Below are positions 57,161 to 64,000 of a stretch of DNA of 64,000 bases, in pieces. Position 1 is the stretch's first letter; each line of letters begins with the position of its first letter. Source of the DNA: Gluconobacter kondonii (GTDB lineage Bacteria; Pseudomonadota; Alphaproteobacteria; Acetobacterales; Acetobacteraceae); NCBI RefSeq assembly GCF_002723995.1, contig NZ_BEWP01000005.1, forward strand, positions 1 through 64,000, in the 5' to 3' direction. The position numbers and the translations under genes were made by a program. Below the pieces are notes generated by a model. That model saw only the letters and a list, made by a program, of their open reading frames with translations. It was not told the origin of the DNA and ran no database searches.

Positions 57161-58702
57161 ATGCCAGCTTCGATACAATCTCCTCCTGACGTTTCCGGAT
57201 CAGGTCGCCGGAAGACCCTTGAACAGGTCCTGTTCGAAAACGATACGAACGGCCTCAAGCGCAGCCTGACGGCGACCCAACTGGTCATCCTCGGCGTCGG
57301 GTCCACGATCGGCGCTGGCATCTATGTCATGACCGGCACGGCGGCGGCCGAATATGCCGGTCCGTCCGTTCTGATCTCTTTCGTCATTGCCGCCCTCGCC
57401 TGCCTGTTCACGGCGTTTTCCTACGGCGAGCTGTCCTCGACGCTGCCTGTCTCGGGATCGGCCTATTCCTACGCCTATATCTCAATGGGCGAAAAAGTGG
57501 CCTGGATGGTCGGCTGGCTGCTGCTTCTGGAATACGGCATATCGTGTTCCGCCGTTGCCGCCGGTCTTTCAGGCTATGCCAGTTCCCTTCTGGGCATCAC
57601 CGGTTTTCATATCCCTGCGGCCTTGACCCATGCGACGCTTCAGCCTGTTGCAGGCACGGCCGGAGCACAGATCAGCGCAGGATGGCGCTTCGACCTGATC
57701 GGCTTCGTAGCAACGCTTCTCGTCACGGCCCTGCTCGTGCGCGGCATCGAGGAATCAGCCCGCGTCAACACCATGATCGTGGCGCTCAAGGTCGGCGTTC
57801 TGTTCGTCTTCGTAGCGTTTGGGATCGGTGCCATCAATCCGGCGAACTGGCATCCGTTCATCCCCCCCAGCGAAGGTGGGTTTCATTATGGCGTGCGCGG
57901 TATCTTTCGTGCGGCCTCAGTCATTTTCTTTGCCTATGTCGGGTTTGAAGCTGTTTCCACCGCTTCTGCCGAGGCCCGCAATCCCACGCGCGACGTGCCG
58001 ATCGGCATTATCGGCAGTCTGCTGATCTGCACGGTCGTCTATATGATCGTCGCCACGGTCCTGCTCGGGATCGTACCCTATCGTGAGCTGGACGTGCCCG
58101 ATCCGCTCGCGATTGCCGTGAAGATCATGCATACGCCCTGGCTGGCCCTGCTGGTCAATATCGGGGCCACGATCGGTCTGTGCTCGGTGCTGATGGGCCT
58201 GATGTATGCCCAGTCCCGCGTTCTGCTGACCATCAGCCGCGACGGCCTGATCCCGCAGATCTTTTCCGTCATCCATCCTCAGCTCCGCACACCGTGGATC
58301 GGCACGATCGTACTTGGCCTTGCCGTTGCCCTCATCACCGCGACACTGCCGATCGACATCATCAGCGACCTCGTATCCATCGGAACAGCAGCTGCGTTCG
58401 GAATTGTCTGCTTTACCGTGATCTGGCAGCGCAACACACGCCCGGACATTGTTCGCCCCTTCAGTGTCCCGCTGGGCGGTATCCGTATCCGCGGGTTCTG
58501 GATCGGTACGACACCTGCGCTGGGCATTCTGTTCTGTCTGGTGATGACCATCCCGCTGGTTTCAGACATGGTCAGCGCCGTCAGAAGCGGCAATCCAGTG
58601 CCGTTGATCCTTCTGGTGACCTATCTGGTTCTGGGCATCGCAACATACGTCTTCTACGGTCGCAGACACTCCAAAATGCGCCCCGAACTGCCTTTAGTCT
58701 GA
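57161..58702 (+). CDS. APC-family amino acid permease
   Basis: This 513-residue transporter has about twelve to fourteen membrane segments and belongs to the amino acid-polyamine-organocation superfamily, in the cationic amino acid transporter-like group. The helix-1 GSTIGAGIYVMTG substrate loop and the helix-6 FFAYVGFEAVST are intact. The exact amino acid cannot be read. It begins 38 bases after uppP and overlaps the mechanosensitive channel gene convergently by nine bases. Confidence 0.9.
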   Translation: MPASIQSPPDVSGSGRRKTLEQVLFENDTNGLKRSLTATQLVILGVGSTIGAGIYVMTGTAAAEYAGPSVLISFVIAALACLFTAFSYGELSSTLPVSGSAYSYAYISMGEKVAWMVGWLLLLEYGISCSAVAAGLSGYASSLLGITGFHIPAALTHATLQPVAGTAGAQISAGWRFDLIGFVATLLVTALLVRGIEESARVNTMIVALKVGVLFVFVAFGIGAINPANWHPFIPPSEGGFHYGVRGIFRAASVIFFAYVGFEAVSTASAEARNPTRDVPIGIIGSLLICTVVYMIVATVLLGIVPYRELDVPDPLAIAVKIMHTPWLALLVNIGATIGLCSVLMGLMYAQSRVLLTISRDGLIPQIFSVIHPQLRTPWIGTIVLGLAVALITATLPIDIISDLVSIGTAAAFGIVCFTVIWQRNTRPDIVRPFSVPLGGIRIRGFWIGTTPALGILFCLVMTIPLVSDMVSAVRSGNPVPLILLVTYLVLGIATYVFYGRRHSKMRPELPLV

Positions 58703-59893
58703 CGACATCGACGTGCTGCCCATTCCGGGGCCCATATAGCTTCCCGGCGGCGGCCGTCCGATCGGGGGCGCCATCTGCTCCCACGGGTCCTGCCCGCCCG
58801 GACCGGGCGGCATCATGGAAAAACGCGAACGTGGCAGTGCTTCGGGGCATTCATCACGGATCCGGGCGATGATCTTCTCACGGATATCACACCGCAGATC
58901 CCAGCTCTGAAGCGCCGTGCGTGCGCTGGCGATGATGCGGATAGACATAACATGCGCGTTGCAGTCGGCCACCTGCACGTCGAACACGCGCCCGTCCCAC
59001 AACGGGCAGCCCCGCACGATCTCATTCAGCATCTCACGGATTTTATCCATCGGCGCCTGATAATCGACCCACAGAAACACCACACCGATAATGGCTGCTG
59101 AATTATGCGTCCAGTTCTCGAACTGGTTCTCCAAAAAATACGAGATCGGCACGATATGCCGCCTCCAGTCCCAGACACGCAGCACCACATAAGTCGCGTT
59201 GATTTCTTCCACCCAGCACCAGTCGCCATTGATGATGATCAGATCTTCCATGCGGATCGGCTGCGTGAGTGCAATCTGTACGCCTGCGATCAGGTTCGTC
59301 AGAAGCCCCCGTGCTGACAGGCCGACGATCAGGGACGCCGCACCCGCTGAGGCGAACAGTGACAGTCCGTACTGCTTGACGGACGGGAACAGCATCAGGG
59401 CCGATGCTACCGTCACAATCCCCACCAGAATCTCTGTCAGCCGCCGCAGGACGCGGATCTGCGTCTGGTGTGAACGGATCATGATGTCGTCAGTCTGCTC
59501 CCGCGATGCGAGGCGGTTGAGATAGACCTCCGTCATGATCCGGAAGACCATGATCGCCGAGAAACCGAAGGTCAGGATCAGCAAAAAGAGCAAAGAGAGC
59601 TGAAAGTTATCTTCCTGCGCCGCCGTAAAACCTGTTGCAGCCGGGAGCGCTGAAAGCATGGCCAGCAGGGCGACCATCAGCCGCGTCGGCCTGCGCAGGG
59701 ACGAAACGATACGCCGGATCAACGCGGCCTTGCGCGATCCCGGGATTTTCAGAAGCTGTTTCGTGACAAGATTGCCGCAATAGAACGCCAGCACCCCCAC
59801 TACCACAAGCATCAACACCGAAACGACGGACGCTGGAAGCCAGGTGAAATAGGATCTTATGGCAAACAGGGTGCTGACAAAGTGCTGCATCAC
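58694..59893 (-). CDS. MscS-family mechanosensitive channel
   Basis: This 399-residue membrane protein has several N-terminal helices (about 15-190). The pore-lining TM3 follows (SLFASAGAASLIVGLSARGLLTNLIAGVQIAL region, with the Ala/Gly pattern of MscS), then the beta domain (RMEDLIIING) and the C-terminal alpha/beta domain. The last 45 residues are Pro/Gly/Met-rich and low in complexity, probably disordered. It would release solutes on hypo-osmotic shock. Confidence 0.9.
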   Translation of the reverse strand: MMQHFVSTLFAIRSYFTWLPASVVSVLMLVVVGVLAFYCGNLVTKQLLKIPGSRKAALIRRIVSSLRRPTRLMVALLAMLSALPAATGFTAAQEDNFQLSLLFLLILTFGFSAIMVFRIMTEVYLNRLASREQTDDIMIRSHQTQIRVLRRLTEILVGIVTVASALMLFPSVKQYGLSLFASAGAASLIVGLSARGLLTNLIAGVQIALTQPIRMEDLIIINGDWCWVEEINATYVVLRVWDWRRHIVPISYFLENQFENWTHNSAAIIGVVFLWVDYQAPMDKIREMLNEIVRGCPLWDGRVFDVQVADCNAHVMSIRIIASARTALQSWDLRCDIREKIIARIRDECPEALPRSRFSMMPPGPGGQDPWEQMAPPIGRPPPGSYMGPGMGSTSMSSD

Positions 59894-60048
59894 CAGATGA
59901 AAGACTCCTTGTATCGAGAGAAACTGAAAAAGCCCTGAAGGCCGGATTGATTGGAAAACCGTGACACCTCAAATGCCACGGGCAGCCGCAGGAATGCGAC
60001 CCGTAAAAAACATCTTATTTTATGCCGCATTTTCCTGAACCTAACGTG

Positions 60049-60077
60049 TTGACACCCGGAAAGATCCCCCTTAAAAC
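60049..60077 (+). promoter_or_regulatory. promoter of tRNA-Met
   Basis: A consensus TTGACA -35 (60049-60054), 17-bp spacer and TAAAAC -10 (60072-60077) are followed by a G+C-rich discriminator (CCCCGCC), typical of stringently controlled stable RNA promoters. The leader contains a GCCGGT/ACCGGC hairpin (60089-60103). Confidence 0.75.
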
Positions 60078-60108
60078 CCCGCCACAACGCCGGTTCGACC
60101 GGCAGGAT

Positions 60109-60183
60109 GGCGGTGTAGCTCAGTGGTAGAGCAGGGGAATCATAATCCCTTGGTCGGCGGTTCAAATCCGTCCACCGCTACCA
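60109..60183 (+). tRNA. tRNA-Met (CAT)
   Basis: The cloverleaf has acceptor GGCGGTG/CACCGCT (first pair G-U), a D arm GCTCAGTGGTAGAGC, anticodon loop ATCATAA with CAT, a T arm GGTTCAAAT and encoded CCA. The closed first acceptor pair and lack of three G-C pairs in the anticodon stem argue for elongator rather than initiator tRNA-Met. An Ile2 tRNA with modified C34 cannot be excluded by sequence alone. Confidence 0.93.
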
Positions 60184-60257
60184 TTCTTTTCCCTAAAAAT
60201 TCGTTTTTTCTGACCCATACGCTGCTGCGTGAGGTCATTTCCTGTAATCTACGGGAC

Positions 60258-61127
60258 ATGATCAAAAAACCCCTCGCCGTCGTGACCATGATTTATAATG
60301 AGCCTGAGCATCTTCAGGTCTGGCGACGTCATTATGGCGCACAGGCCGGGGAAAGCGCCTGTTATGTCATCGATCACGGTTCAGATGACGGGTGTACAGC
60401 CCATCTCGGACAGGTGAATGTCGTTCGAATTCCCCGCTCTCCACAGGACGACGAACGCCGCACCCGGGCGATCGGAAAATTCTGTGACAGTCTGCTCGAA
60501 TGGTATGACAGCGTCATCTATACGGATGTGGACGAAATCCTCCTCGCGGACCCCGCTTTCGTCCCTTCCCTGACTGAATTCGCGCTGCTGAACCGAAGCC
60601 CCGTGGTCACGGCGACAGGCTTTGACGTCATCCACCGTCCGGATGAGGAAGGCCCATTCGACTACAGCCGTCCCGTCTCTTTACAGCGCCGCCATCTCCG
60701 CTTTTCGAGCGCGATGTGCAAACCGGTCCTCACCCGCATTCCCATCACCTGGGCTCCGGGTTTCCACTGTTGCGAAGAAGCCGTCCCAAGCCTCTCCGCC
60801 CCCCTTTTCCTATTCCATCTGCGCTATGCCGATCTGGGATCGGGTCTGGCGCGGCTGGAACGGACCCGCAGGCAGCCCTGGGTATCGGAAGACGTCGGAC
60901 GTCATCAGCGCCTCGACAATACGGACTGGGAAAATATGCTGCTTGGAATGGCAGGACTGCCCAGAACGGAAAGCACGCTCGACCATCGAGACGAGCGCCT
61001 CATGCAGTGGCGCCAGCAGGTCGAGGACAGCACCCAGACGCGCCTGAACGACCTGTACCGCCTTGATCTGCATCTGAGCGGAACAGAACTCTGGCGCCTG
61101 CCAGACCGCTTCGTAGGGCGCGTCTGA
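60258..61127 (+). CDS. family 2-like glycosyltransferase
   Basis: This is a 289-residue cytoplasmic protein with a GT-A-like opening VVTMIYNEPEHLQVW and the metal-binding DVDEIL (near 93). The pattern fits the glycosyl transferase family 2 subset found in bacterial surface polysaccharide genes and in some GT92-like proteins. The central WAPGFHCCEEAVP region is Cys-containing. The donor and acceptor are unknown, and no polysaccharide cluster adjoins. The ATG at 60258 is the first after tRNA-Met that gives the nucleotide-binding strand; frames starting earlier run through the tRNA. Confidence 0.8.
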   Translation: MIKKPLAVVTMIYNEPEHLQVWRRHYGAQAGESACYVIDHGSDDGCTAHLGQVNVVRIPRSPQDDERRTRAIGKFCDSLLEWYDSVIYTDVDEILLADPAFVPSLTEFALLNRSPVVTATGFDVIHRPDEEGPFDYSRPVSLQRRHLRFSSAMCKPVLTRIPITWAPGFHCCEEAVPSLSAPLFLFHLRYADLGSGLARLERTRRQPWVSEDVGRHQRLDNTDWENMLLGMAGLPRTESTLDHRDERLMQWRQQVEDSTQTRLNDLYRLDLHLSGTELWRLPDRFVGRV

Positions 61128-61132
61128 GGCAC

Positions 61133-61165
61133 AAAAAAACCGGCTCCTTACGGGCCGGTCTTTTT
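61133..61165. terminator. bidirectional intrinsic terminator
   Basis: ACCGGC (61139-61144) and GCCGGT (61154-61159) flank a 9-nt loop. Seven A residues precede and five T residues follow the stem, so it can end both the glycosyltransferase (+) and DUF4167 (-) transcripts. Confidence 0.8.
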
Positions 61166-61187
61166 GAGGCGCTGAAGACAGAACGTC

Positions 61188-61670
61188 TTATTCTGCTTCG
61201 ACTTCCGCCGCACGACGATCATGATCTTCATCGGAGGAACGCTCCGAAGCATAGTCCCCTTCCTGCTCGGATGACGGGGCCTCGTCTTCACCGCGCTCGC
61301 CGCGCGATTCACGACGGTCTTCGTAAGCCCGCTGCCGCTGCTGCTGGCGCTCGTTACGTTCCTGCTGGCTTTTCTCAGCGGCCTGATTCATGGCGTTGAG
61401 AATACGGAAATAATGCTCCGCATGCTGGAAATAGGCTTCTGCAAGAATGCGGTCGCCAGTTCCGGTTGCGTCGCGGCCAAGCTGGAGATACTTCTCGAAC
61501 AGCTGCTGCGCCGTACCGCGGACCCTGAGATCAGGCCCGTTACTGTCAAACACATGGTTGCGGTTCAGAGGTGTCTGGGCATTACTGCTGCTACGTGACG
61601 GCCCACTGCCCGCACGATGATGCCGGCCTCTTATGCGCTTCATATTCATCGACCCGTGATGCACTTTCAT
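61188..61670 (-). CDS. DUF4167 protein
   Basis: This 160-residue protein has a basic N terminus (MKRIRGRHHRAG region), a conserved DUF4167 helical core (about 40-95, FDSNGPDLRVRGTAQQLFEKY and AEAYFQHAEHYFRIL) and a Glu/Arg/Gln-rich, probably disordered C terminus. The function is unknown; it usually lies near prmC and prfA in alphaproteobacteria, as here. ATGs at 61670, 61649 and 61643 are in frame; the last two give the conserved basic start. A weak TTGACT-N17-CTAAAG promoter-like pair lies upstream on this strand (61858-61886). Confidence 0.78.
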   Translation of the reverse strand: MKVHHGSMNMKRIRGRHHRAGSGPSRSSSNAQTPLNRNHVFDSNGPDLRVRGTAQQLFEKYLQLGRDATGTGDRILAEAYFQHAEHYFRILNAMNQAAEKSQQERNERQQQRQRAYEDRRESRGERGEDEAPSSEQEGDYASERSSDEDHDRRAAEVEAE

Positions 61671-61926
61671 GATGACGTGGACCGTTCTGCAAGCACAGAA
61701 AGTTCCGACCGCCGCTATCGAAAAAGACGTCTGTCTGTTCCGCTATGGCTGAACCCGGCTCAGCCAGTCTTCCATCGTCAGTGCAGGATGACATGAACGA
61801 TGGGCAAAGATACGCCTGAGAGTGTCTGTAAAACACCTTCAAATTCGTATGCATTGGCTTTAGCCATACCAAGTTCCGTCAGTCAAGCCAACGGTTTTTC
61901 GTTATCTCACGCCACTGTCTGCCTTC

Positions 61927-62772
61927 TTATGCAGGCAAATGCAGAACCAGCGCTCTTTCCACCCCCCCCAGATCTTTCCGACGCCCTACGTCCCGCAGTC
62001 CGTTTTGCACTCCAAGCGCAGACACATCATCGATCTGTCCGATCCCCATCTCAAAGATGGCATGCCCTCCCGGCACCAGCAGATCCGGCAGGGCTGCACA
62101 CAGAATACGATACGCTTCAAGCCCGTCTGGTCCACCATCAAGAGCCCGCGCGGGTTCATAACGCACAACTTCGGGCATCAGATCCGACAGATCACCGGTC
62201 TCGATATAAGGTGGGTTGGAGAGCACGATATCGAACCGGGCATTCAGGGCTTCCGCCCAGCTTCCGGCGAAAAAAACACTCCGTGGCCCAAGCCCCGTAC
62301 GAAGGGAATTGCGTCGCGCCAGAGCCGCAGCCCGAGGAGACAGATCAACGCCCACGCCTGTTGCCTGAGGGTATTCCGATAGGGCGGCGAGCAGCAGACA
62401 ACCCGTTCCCGTGCCCAGATCCAGAATAGACAACGGTGCATCCCGATCAGGGTGGATATCCAGCAACGCTTCGATCAGGGCCTCGCTGTCGGCACGGGGG
62501 ATCAGCGTGTCGCGCGCCGTCTCCAGCTCCAGTGTCCAAAAGCCCGTCTCGCCCGTGATGAACGCCAGGGGCTCCCGATTCAGTCTGCGTGTCAGGGCAT
62601 CGGCGAATCGTATCTGCTGGACGTCATCCACGCCATCCAGAGACAGCAATCCACCCAGATCCCGTCCTGTTGCCCAGCACAGCAGAAGCCGCGCTTCGCG
62701 ACGCGCATCCTCAATCCCGGCCTGCTCCAGCGCCTGTGAGGCCTCGCGCAAAAGATCATCTTTGGCCATCAT
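61927..62772 (-). CDS. prmC: peptide chain release factor N5-glutamine methyltransferase
   Basis: PrmC methylates the Gln of the GGQ motif in release factors RF1 and RF2, raising termination efficiency. The protein is about 281 residues. An N-terminal helical domain is followed by a SAM-binding LDLGTGTGCLL (near 120) and the catalytic NPPYIE (near 185). Tandem ATGs at 62772 and 62769 are used; a TTG two codons further up is unlikely. It is usually coupled to prfA, but here a plus-strand gene lies between. Confidence 0.93.
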   Translation of the reverse strand: MMAKDDLLREASQALEQAGIEDARREARLLLCWATGRDLGGLLSLDGVDDVQQIRFADALTRRLNREPLAFITGETGFWTLELETARDTLIPRADSEALIEALLDIHPDRDAPLSILDLGTGTGCLLLAALSEYPQATGVGVDLSPRAAALARRNSLRTGLGPRSVFFAGSWAEALNARFDIVLSNPPYIETGDLSDLMPEVVRYEPARALDGGPDGLEAYRILCAALPDLLVPGGHAIFEMGIGQIDDVSALGVQNGLRDVGRRKDLGGVERALVLHLPA

Positions 62773-62802
62773 CTTCAAAGCGAACCTGCTATAGTTGGTG
62801 TC

Positions 62803-63273
62803 ATGACGTCCAAACGTGCATTCCTCTTTTCCGCCCTGCTGCTTGGCTGCACACTCACGCCTGTTCAGGCACAGTCAGACCTGTCCAGAGAACTGCCCCC
62901 GTCCTTTACGGTAACGGACGAGCGTGCGCCCGAAGAAATTTCGGAAGTCTCGCGCCTCTATCTGGATGGCAATCTGGTTGCAACATTCAGACTTGGGCTG
63001 TCCAAGGCCCATGAGACGCAGACCATCGCGCTGCCGGTTGGCCGTTCCGACGTGGATTACGCCCTGTGCGGCGAAATCACCATTGTCCGGAATGGCCATC
63101 AGGAAACCCATCAGGTGAGCAGCGAAGGCCAGCTCCACCATCCTGAAGGCCATTCGCTCGACGCTGTGGGCAGCAATAATTTCACGGACTTCTTTCTGGT
63201 AGATTACGACGATGCCGCTGTTGCAACCCACCGGCATGGGCGTGCTGCCGTCTGCGCGACACCCAACACCTGA
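62803..63273 (+). CDS. secreted hypothetical protein
   Basis: I do not recognise this 156-residue protein. It has a clear signal peptide (hydrophobic core about 7-18, cleavage near VQAQ) with an LLLGC that might instead be a weak lipobox. The body has two Cys residues (in YALCGE and near the C-terminal AVCAT) that could pair, and several His (HHPEGH, THRHGR). It lies on the opposite strand between prfA and prmC, 30 bases from the prmC start and converging on prfA four bases apart. Confidence 0.65.
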   Translation: MTSKRAFLFSALLLGCTLTPVQAQSDLSRELPPSFTVTDERAPEEISEVSRLYLDGNLVATFRLGLSKAHETQTIALPVGRSDVDYALCGEITIVRNGHQETHQVSSEGQLHHPEGHSLDAVGSNNFTDFFLVDYDDAAVATHRHGRAAVCATPNT

Positions 63274-63276
63274 GGT

Positions 63277-64000
63277 TCAGAACCCTGCGGCGGCGAGCAG
63301 TTCCGTCTGTTCTTCCCGGGTCAGGGCGTCGATGATTTCGTCGAATTCACCGCTCATGATCCGGTCGATCTTGTAGAGCGTTAGATTGATCCTGTGGTCC
63401 GTCACGCGACCTTGCGGAAAATTATAGGTCCGGATGCGCTCCGAACGATCCCCCGTCCCGACCTGTGATTTCCGATCTGCGGCCCGCGTGGCATGAAGCT
63501 GTGCACGCTCGCGTTCGTAAAGCCGCGCGCGCAGGATCTTCAAAGCCTTGGCCTTGTTCTTGTGCTGGCTTTTCTCTTCCTGCATCGCCACCACAATGCC
63601 GCTGGGCATATGCGTAATGCGGACTGCACTTTCGGTCTTGTTGACGTGCTGACCACCCGCACCTGACGCCCGATAAACGTCAATCCGCAGGTCATCGTCA
63701 TTGATCGTGACATCAACCTCTTCGGCTTCCGGCAACACAGCAACGGTCACAGTCGAGGTATGGATGCGGCCTTGGCTTTCCGTGGCCGGAACGCGCTGCA
63801 CGCGGTGCACGCCGGATTCGTATTTCAGACGCGCGAAGACCGAGCGGCCTGAAATGGTCGCCATGCCTTCTTTAAGACCCGCAACTTCGTTTTCGGAATA
63901 TTCCATGACTTCGAAACGCCAGCCATTTTGCTCGGAAAAGCGGCGATAAGCATCGAACAGTTCCGCGGCGAACAAACCAGCCTCGTCGCCGCCAGCGGCA
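63277..64000 (-). CDS. prfA: peptide chain release factor 1 (3' part)
   Basis: This is the C-terminal part (about 241 residues) of RF1, which reads UAA and UAG stop codons. The gene runs off the right edge of the window, so its N terminus is missing. The peptidyl-hydrolase loop [12 protein letters not shown] is intact, with the Gln that PrmC methylates. The preceding RIDVYRAS and the following [13 protein letters not shown] are typical, and the codon-recognition domain is partly present. The tail [15 protein letters not shown] is normal. Confidence 0.95.
   Translation of the reverse strand, partial: AAGGDEAGLFAAELFDAYRRFSEQNGWRFEVMEYSENEVAGLKEGMATISGRSVFARLKYESGVHRVQRVPATESQGRIHTSTVTVAVLPEAEEVDVTINDDDLRIDVYRASGAGGQHVNKTESAVRITHMPSGIVVAMQEEKSQHKNKAKALKILRARLYERERAQLHATRAADRKSQVGTGDRSERIRTYNFPQGRVTDHRINLTLYKIDRIMSGEFDEIIDALTREEQTELLAAAGF

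Noticed and set aside
60123-60257. An earlier start for the glycosyltransferase inside tRNA-Met
   Set aside because: The extension is a translation of the tRNA gene; the ATG at 60258 gives a normal N terminus.

Overview
The window reads as a chromosomal segment of an acetic acid bacterium (Acetobacteraceae, Alphaproteobacteria), most likely Gluconobacter or a close relative. This is an inference from gene content and order, not a database result. Supporting points are the tolC / popZ-type (DUF2497) / valS order, the ubiE-coaBC-dut block divergent from mutM, the rpsT-dnaA-dnaN-recF-gyrB block, the DUF4167 gene next to prmC and prfA, and a secreted alpha-amino acid ester hydrolase of a type first known from Acetobacter. 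Coding density is high, with mostly tight or overlapping genes and many GTG or TTG starts.

Layout. 0-3.3 kb: a GNAT-like protein, a short-chain dehydrogenase and glucokinase. 3.3-6.7 kb: the only clearly accessory stretch, with an orphan phage tailspike-like gene, an AT-rich intergenic region with palindromes, and tRNA-Cys. 6.8-18.4 kb: TolC-family protein, PopZ-like protein, valS, a secreted alpha/beta hydrolase, ilvD, the ester hydrolase, msrA and a DUF2252 gene. 18.4-24.8 kb: a two-gene ABC transporter without a binding protein, then dut, coaBC and ubiE, with mutM divergent. 25-35.9 kb: rpsT, dnaA, dnaN, recF, gyrB, a DUF3108 protein, glmU and glmS. 36-42.3 kb: a YdiJ-type FAD/Fe-S dehydrogenase, a divergent ThiE homologue and a large Na+/H+ antiporter with a cyclic-nucleotide-binding-like tail. 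42.3-46 kb: a POT-like transporter and a porin, divergent around five near-identical 15-bp palindromes. 46-53.8 kb: a compact minus-strand run mltB-rlpA-dacC-tmk-holB-metG-tatD-MBL hydrolase. 54-60 kb: DedA with an ATP-grasp partner, an isolated MlaD-like gene, uppP, an amino acid permease and an MscS channel. 60-64 kb: tRNA-Met, a glycosyltransferase, DUF4167, prmC, a secreted hypothetical gene and the 3' part of prfA.

How it fits together. Most of the window is housekeeping: replication initiation and clamp loading, DNA repair and nucleotide hygiene, translation, and envelope building. The envelope genes are numerous: glmS/glmU precursors, UppP carrier recycling, DedA, DacC/RlpA/MltB peptidoglycan remodelling, MlaD, porin and TolC. 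The least explained signals are the palindrome array at 43.8-44.0 kb, the orphan tailspike beside tRNA-Cys with its palindromic AT-rich region, the DedA/ATP-grasp pair, the ThiE homologue with altered active-site positions, and the ABC ATPase with a substituted signature motif. I found no CRISPR array, insertion sequence, rRNA operon or intact prophage.
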